From Solimonas sp036405815 (lineage in GTDB: Bacteria; Pseudomonadota; Gammaproteobacteria; Nevskiales; Nevskiaceae), in NCBI GenBank assembly GCA_036405815.1, contig DASWWX010000060.1, positions 1 through 64,000 on the forward strand: a DNA stretch of 64,000 nucleotides. Direction: 5' to 3'. Each line of letters opens with the position of its first letter. The stretch's first letter is position 1. This document shows positions 46,005 through 54,639 of the stretch, piece after piece. A program made the position numbers and the translations under genes. The notes under the pieces are model-generated. The model had not been told where the DNA came from and did not search any database. It was given only the letters and a program-made list of their open reading frames with translations.

Positions 46005-46660
46005 GAACGGAACTCCTGGTGCAGGTGACGGAAGATGTCGCCGTAGAGGCGGTAGAAACGGCCCGCGGCATGGACCACGGCCTGACGGTCCTCGACGCGG
46101 TCGAAGCGGTTGACCAGATCGCGAAAGAAGCCGACGTGCTCGACGTCGAGCGCGCCGTGGCTGTTGAGGTAGCTGAACGCCTGCTTCGGCAGGTTCAGCG
46201 CGCCGGCGATGCGGCCTGCGGCGGCGGTCGCCATCTCGATGCTGGTGCCTTCCAGCACCTGCACCATGCCGAAGAAGCCGACCGGGTTACCGCGATTCAC
46301 CGTGTCGTAGGCGTAGGCAACCATCAGCTCGGTAGGCAACGACGGCGTGCTGTGCCGCGCGCGCGCCGCATCACCGCCGGCGGCGGCGATGTCGTTGAGG
46401 ATCCATTCCTGATGGCCGAACTCCTCCTCGACGTAGTGCACGATCTTTTCGCGCAGCCATTCGTACTCCGGCCCGAGCCGCGCGCCGCAAGCCATCATCA
46501 GCGGCACCGTGTGGCGCACGTGGTGATAAGCCTCGGTCAGAAAGGCGATGTACAGCTCTCGCGTCACCTGCCCCGACAGCGCGTCCGCAAACAGCGGAAC
46601 GGACATCAGGGCAGCGCGATCCGGCGCCGTGGCGTGCAGCAGTTCCTCATGAAAGCTCAT
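45974..46660 (-). CDS. Haem-oxygenase-like diiron oxidase (TenA/HDO fold)
   Basis: 228 residues from the ATG at 46660, with GAGGA 8 bases upstream. The all-helical protein has the HDO ligand pattern: E43-xxx-H47 (TEAYHHVRH), H83 (EEFGHQEW), E137 (QVLEGTSIE), then H168 and D172-xx-H175 (SHGALDVEHVGF). These match the ExxxH / H / E / DxxxH ligand set of haem-oxygenase-like diiron enzymes such as UndA (fatty acid decarboxylase) and N-oxygenases; TenA-type thiaminases lack it. It overlaps the ligase by 14 bases and SDR by 31 bases. Reaction unknown; oxidation or decarboxylation of a CoA- or AMP-activated acid is plausible. Confidence 0.82.
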   Translation of the reverse strand: MSFHEELLHATAPDRAALMSVPLFADALSGQVTRELYIAFLTEAYHHVRHTVPLMMACGARLGPEYEWLREKIVHYVEEEFGHQEWILNDIAAAGGDAARARHSTPSLPTELMVAYAYDTVNRGNPVGFFGMVQVLEGTSIEMATAAAGRIAGALNLPKQAFSYLNSHGALDVEHVGFFRDLVNRFDRVEDRQAVVHAAGRFYRLYGDIFRHLHQEFRSCTSKTAVSC

Positions 46661-48140
46661 CGACAGGTTCCTCGTAGAGTGAATCGATTCGGGTCTGGTA
46701 CTGCGTCCAGATGCGCTCGCGACACAGACGGCCGTTGGTCGTCGCGAGCTGGTTGTCGGGGGTGAACGGCGCATCGGCGGCGATCCAGCGCCGCACGCGT
46801 GCGTAGTCCGGCAGGCCGGCATTGACCGCAGCGATGGCGGCCGCCACATCGGCCGCCGCGGCGGGCGCACGCACGACGATGACCGCGGCATTCCAGGGCC
46901 TGGCCTCGCCGAACACTGCGGCACGCGCGATCGCCGGCTGCAGGTCCAGTTCGCGCTCCACCCATTCGGGCGAAACGTTGCGCCCGAACGCGGTGACGAA
47001 CAGGTTCTTGCGGCGACCGGTAAGCACCAGTCGGCCATCGGCATCGAGGCGGCCGAGATCGCCCGTGGACACCGGCGCATCGGCGGCGCGCGGCGCCTGG
47101 CCCACGTAGCCGAGAAAGCCGTTGCCCGCGACCCGCACCTCACCGTCGGCCGACACCTGCAGCGTGATGTGCGGCAACGGACGGCCGACGCTGCCGGCGA
47201 GGCTGTCGCCGATGCGGTTCAGCGCGACCACCGAGGCGCATTCGGACAGGCCGTAGCCCTCGTACACCGGCAGGCCGAGCGCGGCGGCCCGATGCAGCAA
47301 CGTCGGCGACACCGGCGCGCCGCCGACCGCGACGAAGCGCAACGCCGTCGGCGCGGCGGCACCGCGCTCGATCGCCACACACAGCGCGTGCAGCATCTGC
47401 GGCACCAGAATCGCGCTGGTGGCCTGCGTACTGCGCAGGGCGTCGAGCAGGCGCAGCGGATCGATACCGCTGGCGCCGTCGAGTCCGATCGCGGCCAGCG
47501 GCCGCAGACAGACGGTGGCACCGGCCAGTAGCGGCGCGTCGACGCCGCCGATGTTTTCCAGCAACGTCGACAGCGGCAGGGCGCAGAGATGACGGTCCTG
47601 CGCATCGGCGCCGGTGGCATCGCCTAGCGACTGCGCCACACGCTCCATGGTCGCCAGCGACAGGCACACCCCTTTGGGGTCGCCGGTGGTGCCGGAGGTG
47701 TACGTGATCTTCTGCGTGCCCGCCGGCAACCGCACCGGGCCGGCGAAGGCGCGCGGCCGGTACAAAGACATCACATCGTCCAAGGGCTGCGACTCAACGA
47801 AATCGAACGGCAGTCGCGCCGCGGCGTTGGCCGGCGCCAGCACCCACTCGACACCGGCGTCGCGAATCGCGTGCTCAATCTGCGTCGGCGAAAAGAACAG
47901 CGGCAGCGGCACCAGGCGACAGGCGGATCGGCGCGCCGCCAGATCGGTCACCACCCAGTCCACTCCGTTGTCGGCGTACAGACCCAGCGTTTCGATGCCG
48001 AGCGCATGCAACAACGCCGCCTGCCGTGCGATCGCCGCGGTCAGCGCCGCGTAGGTCAGCGAGCGACCCGGCGCATCGAGTGCCACCGCGTCCGGCCGGT
48101 GCATGGCATGCGCCGTCACCGCTTCGAGCACGCGGCTCAC
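46647..48140 (-). CDS. AMP-forming acyl-CoA/acyl-adenylate ligase
   Basis: 497 residues from a GTG at 48140 that overlaps the previous stop (GTGA). Adenylation motifs: YTSGTTGDPKGVCLS (P-loop), EGYGLSECASVVAL, STGDLGRLDADGRLVLTGR. At the C-terminal A10 site the usual catalytic Lys is not seen: DNQLATTNGRLCRER has Arg in that place, so the second half-reaction may be altered or the product may be an acyl-adenylate. Activates a carboxylic acid, probably fatty. Part of the four-gene overlapping operon. Confidence 0.88.
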   Translation of the reverse strand: MSRVLEAVTAHAMHRPDAVALDAPGRSLTYAALTAAIARQAALLHALGIETLGLYADNGVDWVVTDLAARRSACRLVPLPLFFSPTQIEHAIRDAGVEWVLAPANAAARLPFDFVESQPLDDVMSLYRPRAFAGPVRLPAGTQKITYTSGTTGDPKGVCLSLATMERVAQSLGDATGADAQDRHLCALPLSTLLENIGGVDAPLLAGATVCLRPLAAIGLDGASGIDPLRLLDALRSTQATSAILVPQMLHALCVAIERGAAAPTALRFVAVGGAPVSPTLLHRAAALGLPVYEGYGLSECASVVALNRIGDSLAGSVGRPLPHITLQVSADGEVRVAGNGFLGYVGQAPRAADAPVSTGDLGRLDADGRLVLTGRRKNLFVTAFGRNVSPEWVERELDLQPAIARAAVFGEARPWNAAVIVVRAPAAAADVAAAIAAVNAGLPDYARVRRWIAADAPFTPDNQLATTNGRLCRERIWTQYQTRIDSLYEEPVDELS

Positions 48141-48826
48141 GACACACCCATCGCCGTCGGCACCGCCGACGTACCGGCCAGCGCCGCACGACGACGCGCC
48201 GCGCGCTCCATCAGATCGCGCTGCCCACTGCGGATATCGCCGAGCAGGACCGAGGGCTGCGCCTCGTAGTAGCGACCCCAAGCCTCGCGCTCGCGCGCCG
48301 GCAGCCGTTTGGGATCGGCCAGGCCGAGCGTGTCGAGGGCGACACCCGCCTGCGCAAAGCCGTTACCGAGGCGGGGCGAGCCGGTGAACACCAGCCAGCG
48401 ATAGCCCGCACGGTCCAGCCATTCGGCCAGCACCGGAATCAGATGGCGCAAGGCGCCCGTCGTGGCGCCGGCGAGATTGCCGACTTCAATGATCTCGTCG
48501 CGCGCCACCGGACGGCCGAGGCGGCGCGACAACACCTGCTCGGCGGGCGCATCGAGATAGCGTTCGAGAAACAGCGGCGCATCGACGGCCGCCCGCAGGC
48601 CGAACGCGGCGACCAGACGGCCGTCGCTCTCATGAAGGCCGAACAGACGCGGCATGAAGCTGTATAGGCTGGCCCCGTAGGCCTCGGCGAAGCGCGCAGC
48701 GATGAAGCGCTCATAGGCCGGCCGCGTGCAGGCGTCGGCTTCCAGCAACCGCGGCAGCGTCAGGCCCGGCAGGCGCCGGCGCGACGAGGCCGAAAGACCG
48801 GCGGCGCCACCGATAGAACGATCCAT
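48137..48826 (-). CDS. Thermostable haemolysin family protein (T_hemolysin)
   Basis: 229 residues; AGGAG 5 bases before the ATG at 48826 decides the start (a longer frame exists to 48913). Characteristic of the family: YGASLYSFMPRLFGL, GRLVAAFGLRAA, PLFLERYLDAPAEQVL, RDEIIEVGNLAGAT, WLVFTGSPRLGNGFAQAGV, LADPKRLPARE, WGRYYEAQPSVLLGD. No signal peptide, so secretion is doubtful despite the family name; the pattern is reminiscent of GNAT-type autoinducer synthases and may mean an acyl-transfer role. First gene of the operon. Confidence 0.85.
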   Translation of the reverse strand: MDRSIGGAAGLSASSRRRLPGLTLPRLLEADACTRPAYERFIAARFAEAYGASLYSFMPRLFGLHESDGRLVAAFGLRAAVDAPLFLERYLDAPAEQVLSRRLGRPVARDEIIEVGNLAGATTGALRHLIPVLAEWLDRAGYRWLVFTGSPRLGNGFAQAGVALDTLGLADPKRLPAREREAWGRYYEAQPSVLLGDIRSGQRDLMERAARRRAALAGTSAVPTAMGVS

Positions 48827-49073
48827 AACGACTCCTGAAAAGTCCCCTGGGACAGGGGCATCGCCGTCTCTGGCGCAGGGTCGATGCCAGGTCGGCGCAA
48901 TCGACGCCAACACGAGGCAAGTTATTGAATATTTTCAGGTTACAGACAGACGCCAGCAGGCTGCGCGTGGCTGCACAGGCGCGCAAAGGCCGCGCGGTGC
49001 GCAAGCCTTGTCGACAATTTTTGCGGCCTCGCCTGCTGCAGGCCGCTGGTGGCCGATCGCCGTGGTTCGCGGC

Positions 49074-49565
49074 TCAGGGACAGGCTGGCGCGGCGTCCGG
49101 CGCCAGCAGGCTGCCGTCGGCCGCGATCAGCAGTACCGGGCGCAAGCCCGATTCGAGACCGCAGTACGGCAGATAGCCGATCGCGGTCGGGGTTTCGGCG
49201 ACGAAGCGCGCGACCGCCGCCTCGGACGCGAGTACGTGCGGCGGGCGGATACCGTGGTAGTACTGCTCGGTCCAGTACCCGTCCAGTGCCTCCGGCGCGG
49301 CATCCAGCACCGCCTGCGAGAACCGTCGCCGCCACGGATGATCCGCCGGCAGATTGACCGGCTGGATGCGACGGCCGTCGCGCCACAGTTGCTGACGGCG
49401 TTTGTAGATGCGCGCGATCGCATCACGATCGAGCGGTTCGGCCGCGCGGGCGGTCGGCACCACCACCGCCAGTACCGGCGTCTGCGCCGCGGCCGGCCCC
49501 GCCAGCACCAGCGACAGCAGTAGCGCCGCCAGTCTGCAGGGGCTGTACAGGGTCGGCGATCGCAT
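49074..49565 (-). CDS. Small periplasmic phosphate-binding-protein-like (PBP fold) protein
   Basis: 163 residues from the ATG at 49565, which overlaps the stop of the porin gene (TGATG). Signal peptide (LALLLSLVLAGPAAAQ-T) and the single-lobe PstS-like pattern LDRDAIARIYKRRQQLWRDGRRIQPVN described by its key DRDAIARIY, then FSQAVLDAAPEALDGYW, and VARFVAETPTAIGYLP. Similar short proteins occur with porins and may bind an anion for it or for sensing; the ligand is not known. Confidence 0.75.
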   Translation of the reverse strand: MRSPTLYSPCRLAALLLSLVLAGPAAAQTPVLAVVVPTARAAEPLDRDAIARIYKRRQQLWRDGRRIQPVNLPADHPWRRRFSQAVLDAAPEALDGYWTEQYYHGIRPPHVLASEAAVARFVAETPTAIGYLPYCGLESGLRPVLLIAADGSLLAPDAAPACP

Positions 49566-50833
49566 CAGAACAGCACCGCGATCGAGGCACGGAAGCCATC
49601 TTCCGTGCGCGGCTCTCCGCTCACCGCATCGACATCCGACTCGACGTACTCGGCCTTGAACACGAGGCCCGGTCGCGGCCGGTAGTTGAGGCCGCCGAGG
49701 TACAGTCGCAGGCGCTCGGGTGCCTGCACGCCGCGGAACTGTTCGTAGCGCGCCACCGCATACAGCGTTGTGCTCAGCGGCACCACCGCCTGCACGTAAC
49801 CACCCTGCTCGTCGCGCGACTCGAGATGCAGGCGCGAGGTGCGATGCACGTACTCGGCGCTCAGCTCGAATCGGTCGACGGCCCACTGCAGATCGACGCC
49901 GTACAGCTTGCGGCGGGCGCGCACGCCCTCGTCGAGTTCGAAATCGACGAACGAGAATCCGGTCTCCAGGTGCGGCAGCGGCGACCCCGACAGGTGCAAG
50001 CCATAGGCTTCGCGGAACGTCGGCTTGTGCGGTTCCGGAAACAGCTCCTCGCCCGGCGATGCATAGATCGAGTACTCGATCCCCTGGTCGCCGATCGGCA
50101 GCAGGCCGTGCACCATCGCGCCGGTGGCGTTGGTCGGAAACGTGCTTTCCGTGATCAGCGGTCGCGACGTGGTCCAGACCAGCGGCGCGGCATGGATCAG
50201 GTTCCAGCGGCCCACCGGCGTCAGGAACTTGCCGAGCCGCAACTTGATCTCGTCGCGCTGGAAGTAATCGAAGTAGAAGCGCTCCAGCACCAGACGCGCG
50301 TCGTCGCTGCCGATATCGCCGGTGCGGGCGACGAAGGCATCAGCCAGCTCGAGTTCACCGAAGAAGCGCCAGCGCGCGTCGTCCCACCACAGGATCGCGC
50401 TCAGCGCATCGAGGCCGGCGCGACGGTCTTCCGGCCCGTCGGTATCAGCGACCGAGAATGCTCCGTATCCCCCGAGCGTGAATCCATGCCCGAGCGACAA
50501 CCCCTGTCCGAGCTGGTAGCGGCCGGCCAGCGGATCGAATCCGATCGGGCTGGCCGCGGTAACGCCCGGCGCGCCCGACGCTTCGTCGGTCCCGGGGTCG
50601 GGCGCGGGGTCGGGCGCGGGGTCGCGCGGGGGGTCGAGCGCAGCGCGAGGCGCCGGCGTGGCCGAGGGCTCGCCCGACACGAACGGCATATCCACCGCCG
50701 GGACCGCCATAGCTTCGTCGGCAGCCGCGGCGGCCGGCGCCGGCGTCGGCACGACGCAAAGCAGCAGCGAGACCAGCAGCCAGCCTGTGGCGCCTGCAAG
50801 GGCCCTCAACGAACGGAAGGGGACGGCTATCAT
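49565..50833 (-). CDS. Outer-membrane porin-like beta-barrel protein
   Basis: 422 residues from the ATG at 50833. Signal peptide (GWLLVSLLLCVVPTPAPAAA), a disordered Pro/Asp linker (DPAPDPAPDP), then barrel strands alternating hydrophobic/aromatic, ending in Phe (FRASIAVLF). The motif RWRFFGELELADAFVA, KLRLGKFLTPVGRWNLIHA and TNATGAMVHGL fit the phosphate-selective porin/OprP-like and related Gram-negative porins. Overlaps the PBP-like gene. It is divergent from a histidine kinase gene (75 bases apart), suggesting control by that two-component system. Confidence 0.8.
   Translation of the reverse strand: MIAVPFRSLRALAGATGWLLVSLLLCVVPTPAPAAAAADEAMAVPAVDMPFVSGEPSATPAPRAALDPPRDPAPDPAPDPGTDEASGAPGVTAASPIGFDPLAGRYQLGQGLSLGHGFTLGGYGAFSVADTDGPEDRRAGLDALSAILWWDDARWRFFGELELADAFVARTGDIGSDDARLVLERFYFDYFQRDEIKLRLGKFLTPVGRWNLIHAAPLVWTTSRPLITESTFPTNATGAMVHGLLPIGDQGIEYSIYASPGEELFPEPHKPTFREAYGLHLSGSPLPHLETGFSFVDFELDEGVRARRKLYGVDLQWAVDRFELSAEYVHRTSRLHLESRDEQGGYVQAVVPLSTTLYAVARYEQFRGVQAPERLRLYLGGLNYRPRPGLVFKAEYVESDVDAVSGEPRTEDGFRASIAVLF
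50594..50638 (-). repeat. 12-bp tandem repeat encoding a Pro-Asp linker in the porin gene
   Basis: About 3.75 units of GGGGTCGGGCGC (two exact at 50594-50605 and 50606-50617, then variants). It encodes the D-P-A-P repeat of the linker between signal peptide and barrel. In-frame unit changes would alter linker length only. Confidence 0.65.
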
Positions 50834-50908
50834 GCGGAACCTGGGTTGCGCGTTTGCCGAGTCGGCCACGCGCCCTGGCAATAAGGTGACGCTACTGTAA
50901 ACCCGCGC

Positions 50909-52669
50909 GTGACGATCCGACGACTGCTGCTGGTGGCATTTCTCGCGGTCAGCCTGATCCCGGCCGCGACGCTGACGTGGCTGGCTTTCGAGCGCACCCG
51001 CGCGGCGATGCTGTCGGAAATCGAGCAGGGCGTGGGCCGCTCCACCGCCGCCGTCGCCGTGGATGTCGACCGCGTACTGTTCGAGCGTCTGCTCAACGCC
51101 ACCACGTGGACGCATCTGGAGGTCATGCAGGACCTGCGCCTGGGCGATCTGGACAAGCGCCTGTCCGATTTCCTGATGGAGATGCGCGCCCGCTACGGCA
51201 GCGTCTATTACGCGCTGCACGCGGTGTCGCCGGACGGCCAGGTCGTCGCCTCGACCTTGCCGGCGCTGCCGGGTCACGCACTGGCGCACGGCGACGCCTG
51301 GCCGCCCGCGCAGCTGCCGGGCGGCACCGTTCGCGTCTCACGTATCGAGGGCACTGCCACCACGCCGGCGCTGCTGCGGTTGCGCAGCGCCATCGACTCG
51401 CAGTTCACCGATGGCGTAATCGGCGACCTGGTGCTGGACGTCGAGTGGCGCACGATCGAGACCCTGCTCGACCGCGCCTCCGGGCCGGCCCGCCAGATTC
51501 TGGTGCTCGACACGGCCGGTCGGGCCGTTGCCGCATCGGCCGGATTGCGGGGGCGCGAGGCCGAGGTGCCCGCGCGCTTTGCCGACTGGCAACTGCCAGC
51601 CCGCGCTGCAGGTATCGCCGTGCGCGACGCTCGCCCCCTGCTGCCCGGTGAGGCTATCGTCGGGTACCGCCGCTCCCAGGGGTTCGACGACTTCAGCGGC
51701 TTCGGCTGGACCTACGTGCTGCTGCAATCGCGTGCGGATGCCCTGTCGCCGGTGCAGCAGATGGCCTGGACCTTCGCTGGCCTGCTCGGACTGATCGTGC
51801 TGGCAGTGACGGCGATCTCGCTCGGTATCGCCGCCCTGATCGCGCGGCCCGTGATCGCACTCACCGCGTTCACGCGTCGCTATCTGGATCCCGGAACGCC
51901 GCCGACGCCGCCGCCACCCGGCCCAGGCGAACTGGGCGAACTCAATCGCAGCTTCGTGCAGTTGATGGACACGCTGCAGCGCTCGCAGTCGACGCTGACA
52001 CAGGCGTCCAAGCTAGCGGCGCTCGGCGAGATCACCGCGCTGCTCGCGCATGAGGTGCGTACGCCGCTCGGCATCCTGCGCTCATCGGTGCAGATGCTGG
52101 CCGGCGAACGCGGGCTCAGCGACGAAGGCCGCGAGTTGCTGCGCATCGTCGAAGCGGAAACCGCGCGGCTGAACCGCCTCGTGAGCACGCTGCTGGACGG
52201 CGCCCGCACGCGGCCACCGCAGATGCTGCCGGTGGACTTGCACGGCCTGCTCGCCCACGCCGCGAGCCTGCTCGCTTCGCAGCTGCGTCATGCCTCGGTC
52301 GAACTGCGCCTGCTGCCGGAAGCCCGCGACGCCACCGTGAACTGCGATGCCGAGCAGATCACGCAGGTGCTGCTCAATCTGCTGATGAACGCCCTGCAGA
52401 TCCTCAAGGACGGCGGCCGCATCGAGGTTCGTACGATCGAGCACGACGCGCGCCTTCACGTTCATGTCGACGACAACGGCCCCGGCGTACCGGAAGAGGA
52501 ACGCGAGCGCATCTTCGAGCCGTTCGTCTACAAGCGGGAGGGCGGCATCGGTCTGGGCTTGGCCGTGGTCCGGCAGATCCTGCGGCAGCACGGCGGCGAC
52601 ATCGCCGTCGAACGCAGCGCGCTGGGCGGCGCTTCGTTCCGTTTCTGGCTGCCGCGCGATCCCCCGTAG
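50909..52669 (+). CDS. Membrane sensor histidine kinase (NtrB/DctB type)
   Basis: 586 residues from a GTG. Two membrane helices flank a periplasmic sensor (about 30-285); HAMP (about 310-355) after the second. HisKA contains the phospho-acceptor in LLAHEVRTPLGIL (about residue 380); the ATPase domain has NLLMNALQI (N box), DNGPGVP (G1) and GGIGLGLAVVRQI (G2). Kinase architecture fits the partner of an NtrC-type regulator, whose gene follows 11 bases later. It is divergent from the porin gene. Signal unknown, possibly an anion or organic acid in the periplasm. Confidence 0.92.
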   Translation: MTIRRLLLVAFLAVSLIPAATLTWLAFERTRAAMLSEIEQGVGRSTAAVAVDVDRVLFERLLNATTWTHLEVMQDLRLGDLDKRLSDFLMEMRARYGSVYYALHAVSPDGQVVASTLPALPGHALAHGDAWPPAQLPGGTVRVSRIEGTATTPALLRLRSAIDSQFTDGVIGDLVLDVEWRTIETLLDRASGPARQILVLDTAGRAVAASAGLRGREAEVPARFADWQLPARAAGIAVRDARPLLPGEAIVGYRRSQGFDDFSGFGWTYVLLQSRADALSPVQQMAWTFAGLLGLIVLAVTAISLGIAALIARPVIALTAFTRRYLDPGTPPTPPPPGPGELGELNRSFVQLMDTLQRSQSTLTQASKLAALGEITALLAHEVRTPLGILRSSVQMLAGERGLSDEGRELLRIVEAETARLNRLVSTLLDGARTRPPQMLPVDLHGLLAHAASLLASQLRHASVELRLLPEARDATVNCDAEQITQVLLNLLMNALQILKDGGRIEVRTIEHDARLHVHVDDNGPGVPEEERERIFEPFVYKREGGIGLGLAVVRQILRQHGGDIAVERSALGGASFRFWLPRDPP

Positions 52670-52680
52670 ACTTGCCCGCC

Positions 52681-54057
52681 ATGACCGCGCGACAAATCCT
52701 GGTGGTGGACGACGAGCCGAACATGCGGCGCGTGCTGGAGATCATGCTCGCGCGCCGCGGCCACCGCACGCTCAGCGCCGGCGACGGCACCGAGGCGCTC
52801 GCGATGATCGAGCGCGAACCGGTCGACCTGGTCATCAGCGACCTGCGCATGCCGGGACTCAACGGCATCGAGTTGCTGCGCCGCCTGAGGGCCGATGGTC
52901 GCGACGTTCCCCTGATCATGATCACGGCGCAGGGCACGATCGAAACCGCGGTGGAGGCCATGCGGCTCGGGGCCTGCGACTACTTGTTGCGGCCGTTCGA
53001 TGTGGAGACGCTGGATCTGGCGATGAGCCGCGTGTTCGCGCAGCGCGAGGTGTTCCAGCGCGCCGACTATCTGCGTGGCGAGGTCGCGCGCCGCTGGAAG
53101 GGACTGGTGGGCGACAGCGCGGCGATGCAGCGCGTCCGCCAGCAGATCGCGCAGGTCGCCCCCACCCGCGCCAGCGTGCTGCTGACCGGCGAAACCGGGA
53201 CCGGCAAGGAAGTGGTGGCCCGCGCGATTCATGAGGCCTCGGACCGGCACGAGCAGTTGTTCGTCGCCATCAACTGCGCCGCCATTCCGGCAGACATTCT
53301 CGAAAGTGAGCTGTTCGGCCACGAGAAAGGCGCATTCACCGGCGCGATCCGCGAGCGTGTCGGCAAGTTCGAGCTGGCCAACGGCGGCACGATCTTTCTC
53401 GACGAAATCACCGAGATGCCGATCGCGCTGCAATCCAAGCTGCTGCGCGTACTGCAGGAGTCGCGTGTCGAACGCGTCGGCGGCAACCGTAGCCTGGAAC
53501 TGGACCTGCGCGTGATCGCCGCGACCAACCGCGCGCCGCGCCAGGCCCTCAGCGACGGCCGGCTGCGCGAAGACCTCTATTACCGGCTCAACGTCTTCAC
53601 CCTGGCGCTGCCGCCGCTGCGCGAGCGGCTCGACGACCTGCCGGCGCTGATCGCGCATTTCGCTGCACAGGCCGGCTCAGCACCGCGCCCTCTGATCACG
53701 CCGCAGGCGCTGGACTATCTGCGCCTGTATCACTGGCCCGGCAACGTGCGCGAACTCGGCAACATGGTCGAGCGTGCGCTGATCCTCAGCGGCGGCGCCA
53801 TGCTCGACGTGGTTCATTTCCCCCAGGAGGATGCGCCGGTGGGCACGACCGCCGCCGCACCCGGCGTTGATGCGCGCCCGGACGCCGACGCCGAGGGCAT
53901 GGACGCCGCGGTCGCCGCGCTGGAGAGCCGCATGATCTCGGACGCCCTCACACGCGCCGGCGGCAACAAGACCCGCGCCGCACAGTTGCTGAAGATCAGC
54001 GAGCGCTCGATCTTCTACAAGATCCGCAAGTACGGCCTGCGCGGCGAGTCAGGCTGA
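52681..54057 (+). CDS. Sigma-54-dependent response regulator (NtrC family)
   Basis: 458 residues from the ATG at 52681. Receiver domain (about 5-120) with VVDDEPNMRR, Asp in LVISDLRMPGL, and MITAQGTIETAVEAM. AAA+ domain with Walker A GETGTGKE, the sigma-54 contact loop GAFTGA, Walker B GGTIFLDEITEMP and VIAATNR. C-terminal Fis HTH (RMISDALTRAGGNKTRAAQLLKISERSIFYKIRK described by its HTH residues). It activates sigma-54 promoters on phosphorylation by the adjacent kinase; a sigma-54 site was not found near the porin gene, so the target is open. Confidence 0.94.
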   Translation: MTARQILVVDDEPNMRRVLEIMLARRGHRTLSAGDGTEALAMIEREPVDLVISDLRMPGLNGIELLRRLRADGRDVPLIMITAQGTIETAVEAMRLGACDYLLRPFDVETLDLAMSRVFAQREVFQRADYLRGEVARRWKGLVGDSAAMQRVRQQIAQVAPTRASVLLTGETGTGKEVVARAIHEASDRHEQLFVAINCAAIPADILESELFGHEKGAFTGAIRERVGKFELANGGTIFLDEITEMPIALQSKLLRVLQESRVERVGGNRSLELDLRVIAATNRAPRQALSDGRLREDLYYRLNVFTLALPPLRERLDDLPALIAHFAAQAGSAPRPLITPQALDYLRLYHWPGNVRELGNMVERALILSGGAMLDVVHFPQEDAPVGTTAAAPGVDARPDADAEGMDAAVAALESRMISDALTRAGGNKTRAAQLLKISERSIFYKIRKYGLRGESG

Positions 54058-54069
54058 GCCGCCCACCCC

Positions 54070-54597
54070 ATGACACGCGAGCACATGTCCACCGAGATGC
54101 CGACCGCCCGCACCGTTTCCTACTCCGCCGTGCGCGAGCAGGTCTACATGGTGTTCCCGAACGACCTCAATGCCAACGACACCGTGTTCGGCGGCCTGAT
54201 CATGGCGCAGATGGATCGTTTCGCCGCCGTCGTCGCCGATCGCCATGCCGCCGGCGTCTGCGTGACGGCCAGCGTCGACGCTGTGCATTTCGTCGCGCCG
54301 GCACGGCGCGGCGACGTGCTGATCTTCAACGCCTCGGCGAACCGCGCGTGGACCACCTCGATGGAAGTCGGGGTCCGTGTCGAAGCCGTCGGCTACGACG
54401 GCAGCGATCGCCGCCACATTCTCTCGGCTTATCTGACGTTCGTTGCGCTGGATGCCGGCGGCAAGCCCCGGCCGGTACCGGCACTACAGCCCGAGACCGA
54501 CGTCGAACAGCATCGCTACGAGGAGGCGCAACTGCGCCGCGAAGCGCGCCTGCGACACGCCGATGATCTCAAGCGCCTGCGCGACGCCAGAGGCTGA
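54070..54597 (+). CDS. Acyl-CoA thioesterase, YciA/BFIT-type hotdog
   Basis: 175 residues; alternative ATGs at 54085 and 54097 are possible. The hotdog core NDTVFGGLIMAQMDRFAAVVAD corresponds to the NxxxxxFGGxxMxxMD signature with its catalytic Asn and Asp; the later block VDAVHFVAPARRGDVL is also typical. Single hotdog domain, longer than YciA by a charged C-terminal helix. Hydrolyses acyl-CoA. It follows the response regulator by 12 bases. Confidence 0.88.
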   Translation: MTREHMSTEMPTARTVSYSAVREQVYMVFPNDLNANDTVFGGLIMAQMDRFAAVVADRHAAGVCVTASVDAVHFVAPARRGDVLIFNASANRAWTTSMEVGVRVEAVGYDGSDRRHILSAYLTFVALDAGGKPRPVPALQPETDVEQHRYEEAQLRREARLRHADDLKRLRDARG

Positions 54598-54639
54598 GCA
54601 ACGACGCGACCGCACCCGCGGCGCGCATCGCCCGCAGAC

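Noticed and set aside
48827..48913. Longer start for the thermostable-haemolysin gene
   Set aside because: The strong AGGAG site is 5 bases before the ATG at 48826, and the extra residues look like non-coding composition.
49008..49017. Palindrome TTGTCGACAA upstream of the PBP-like gene end
   Set aside because: It is a short self-complementary 10-mer lying after the end of the PBP-like gene and far from any start; too little to support a site.
50834..50908. A sigma-54 (-24/-12) promoter before the porin gene
   Set aside because: GG and GC dinucleotides near TGGCCGACTCGGCA on the minus strand are 8 rather than 10 bases apart, so the spacing is wrong.
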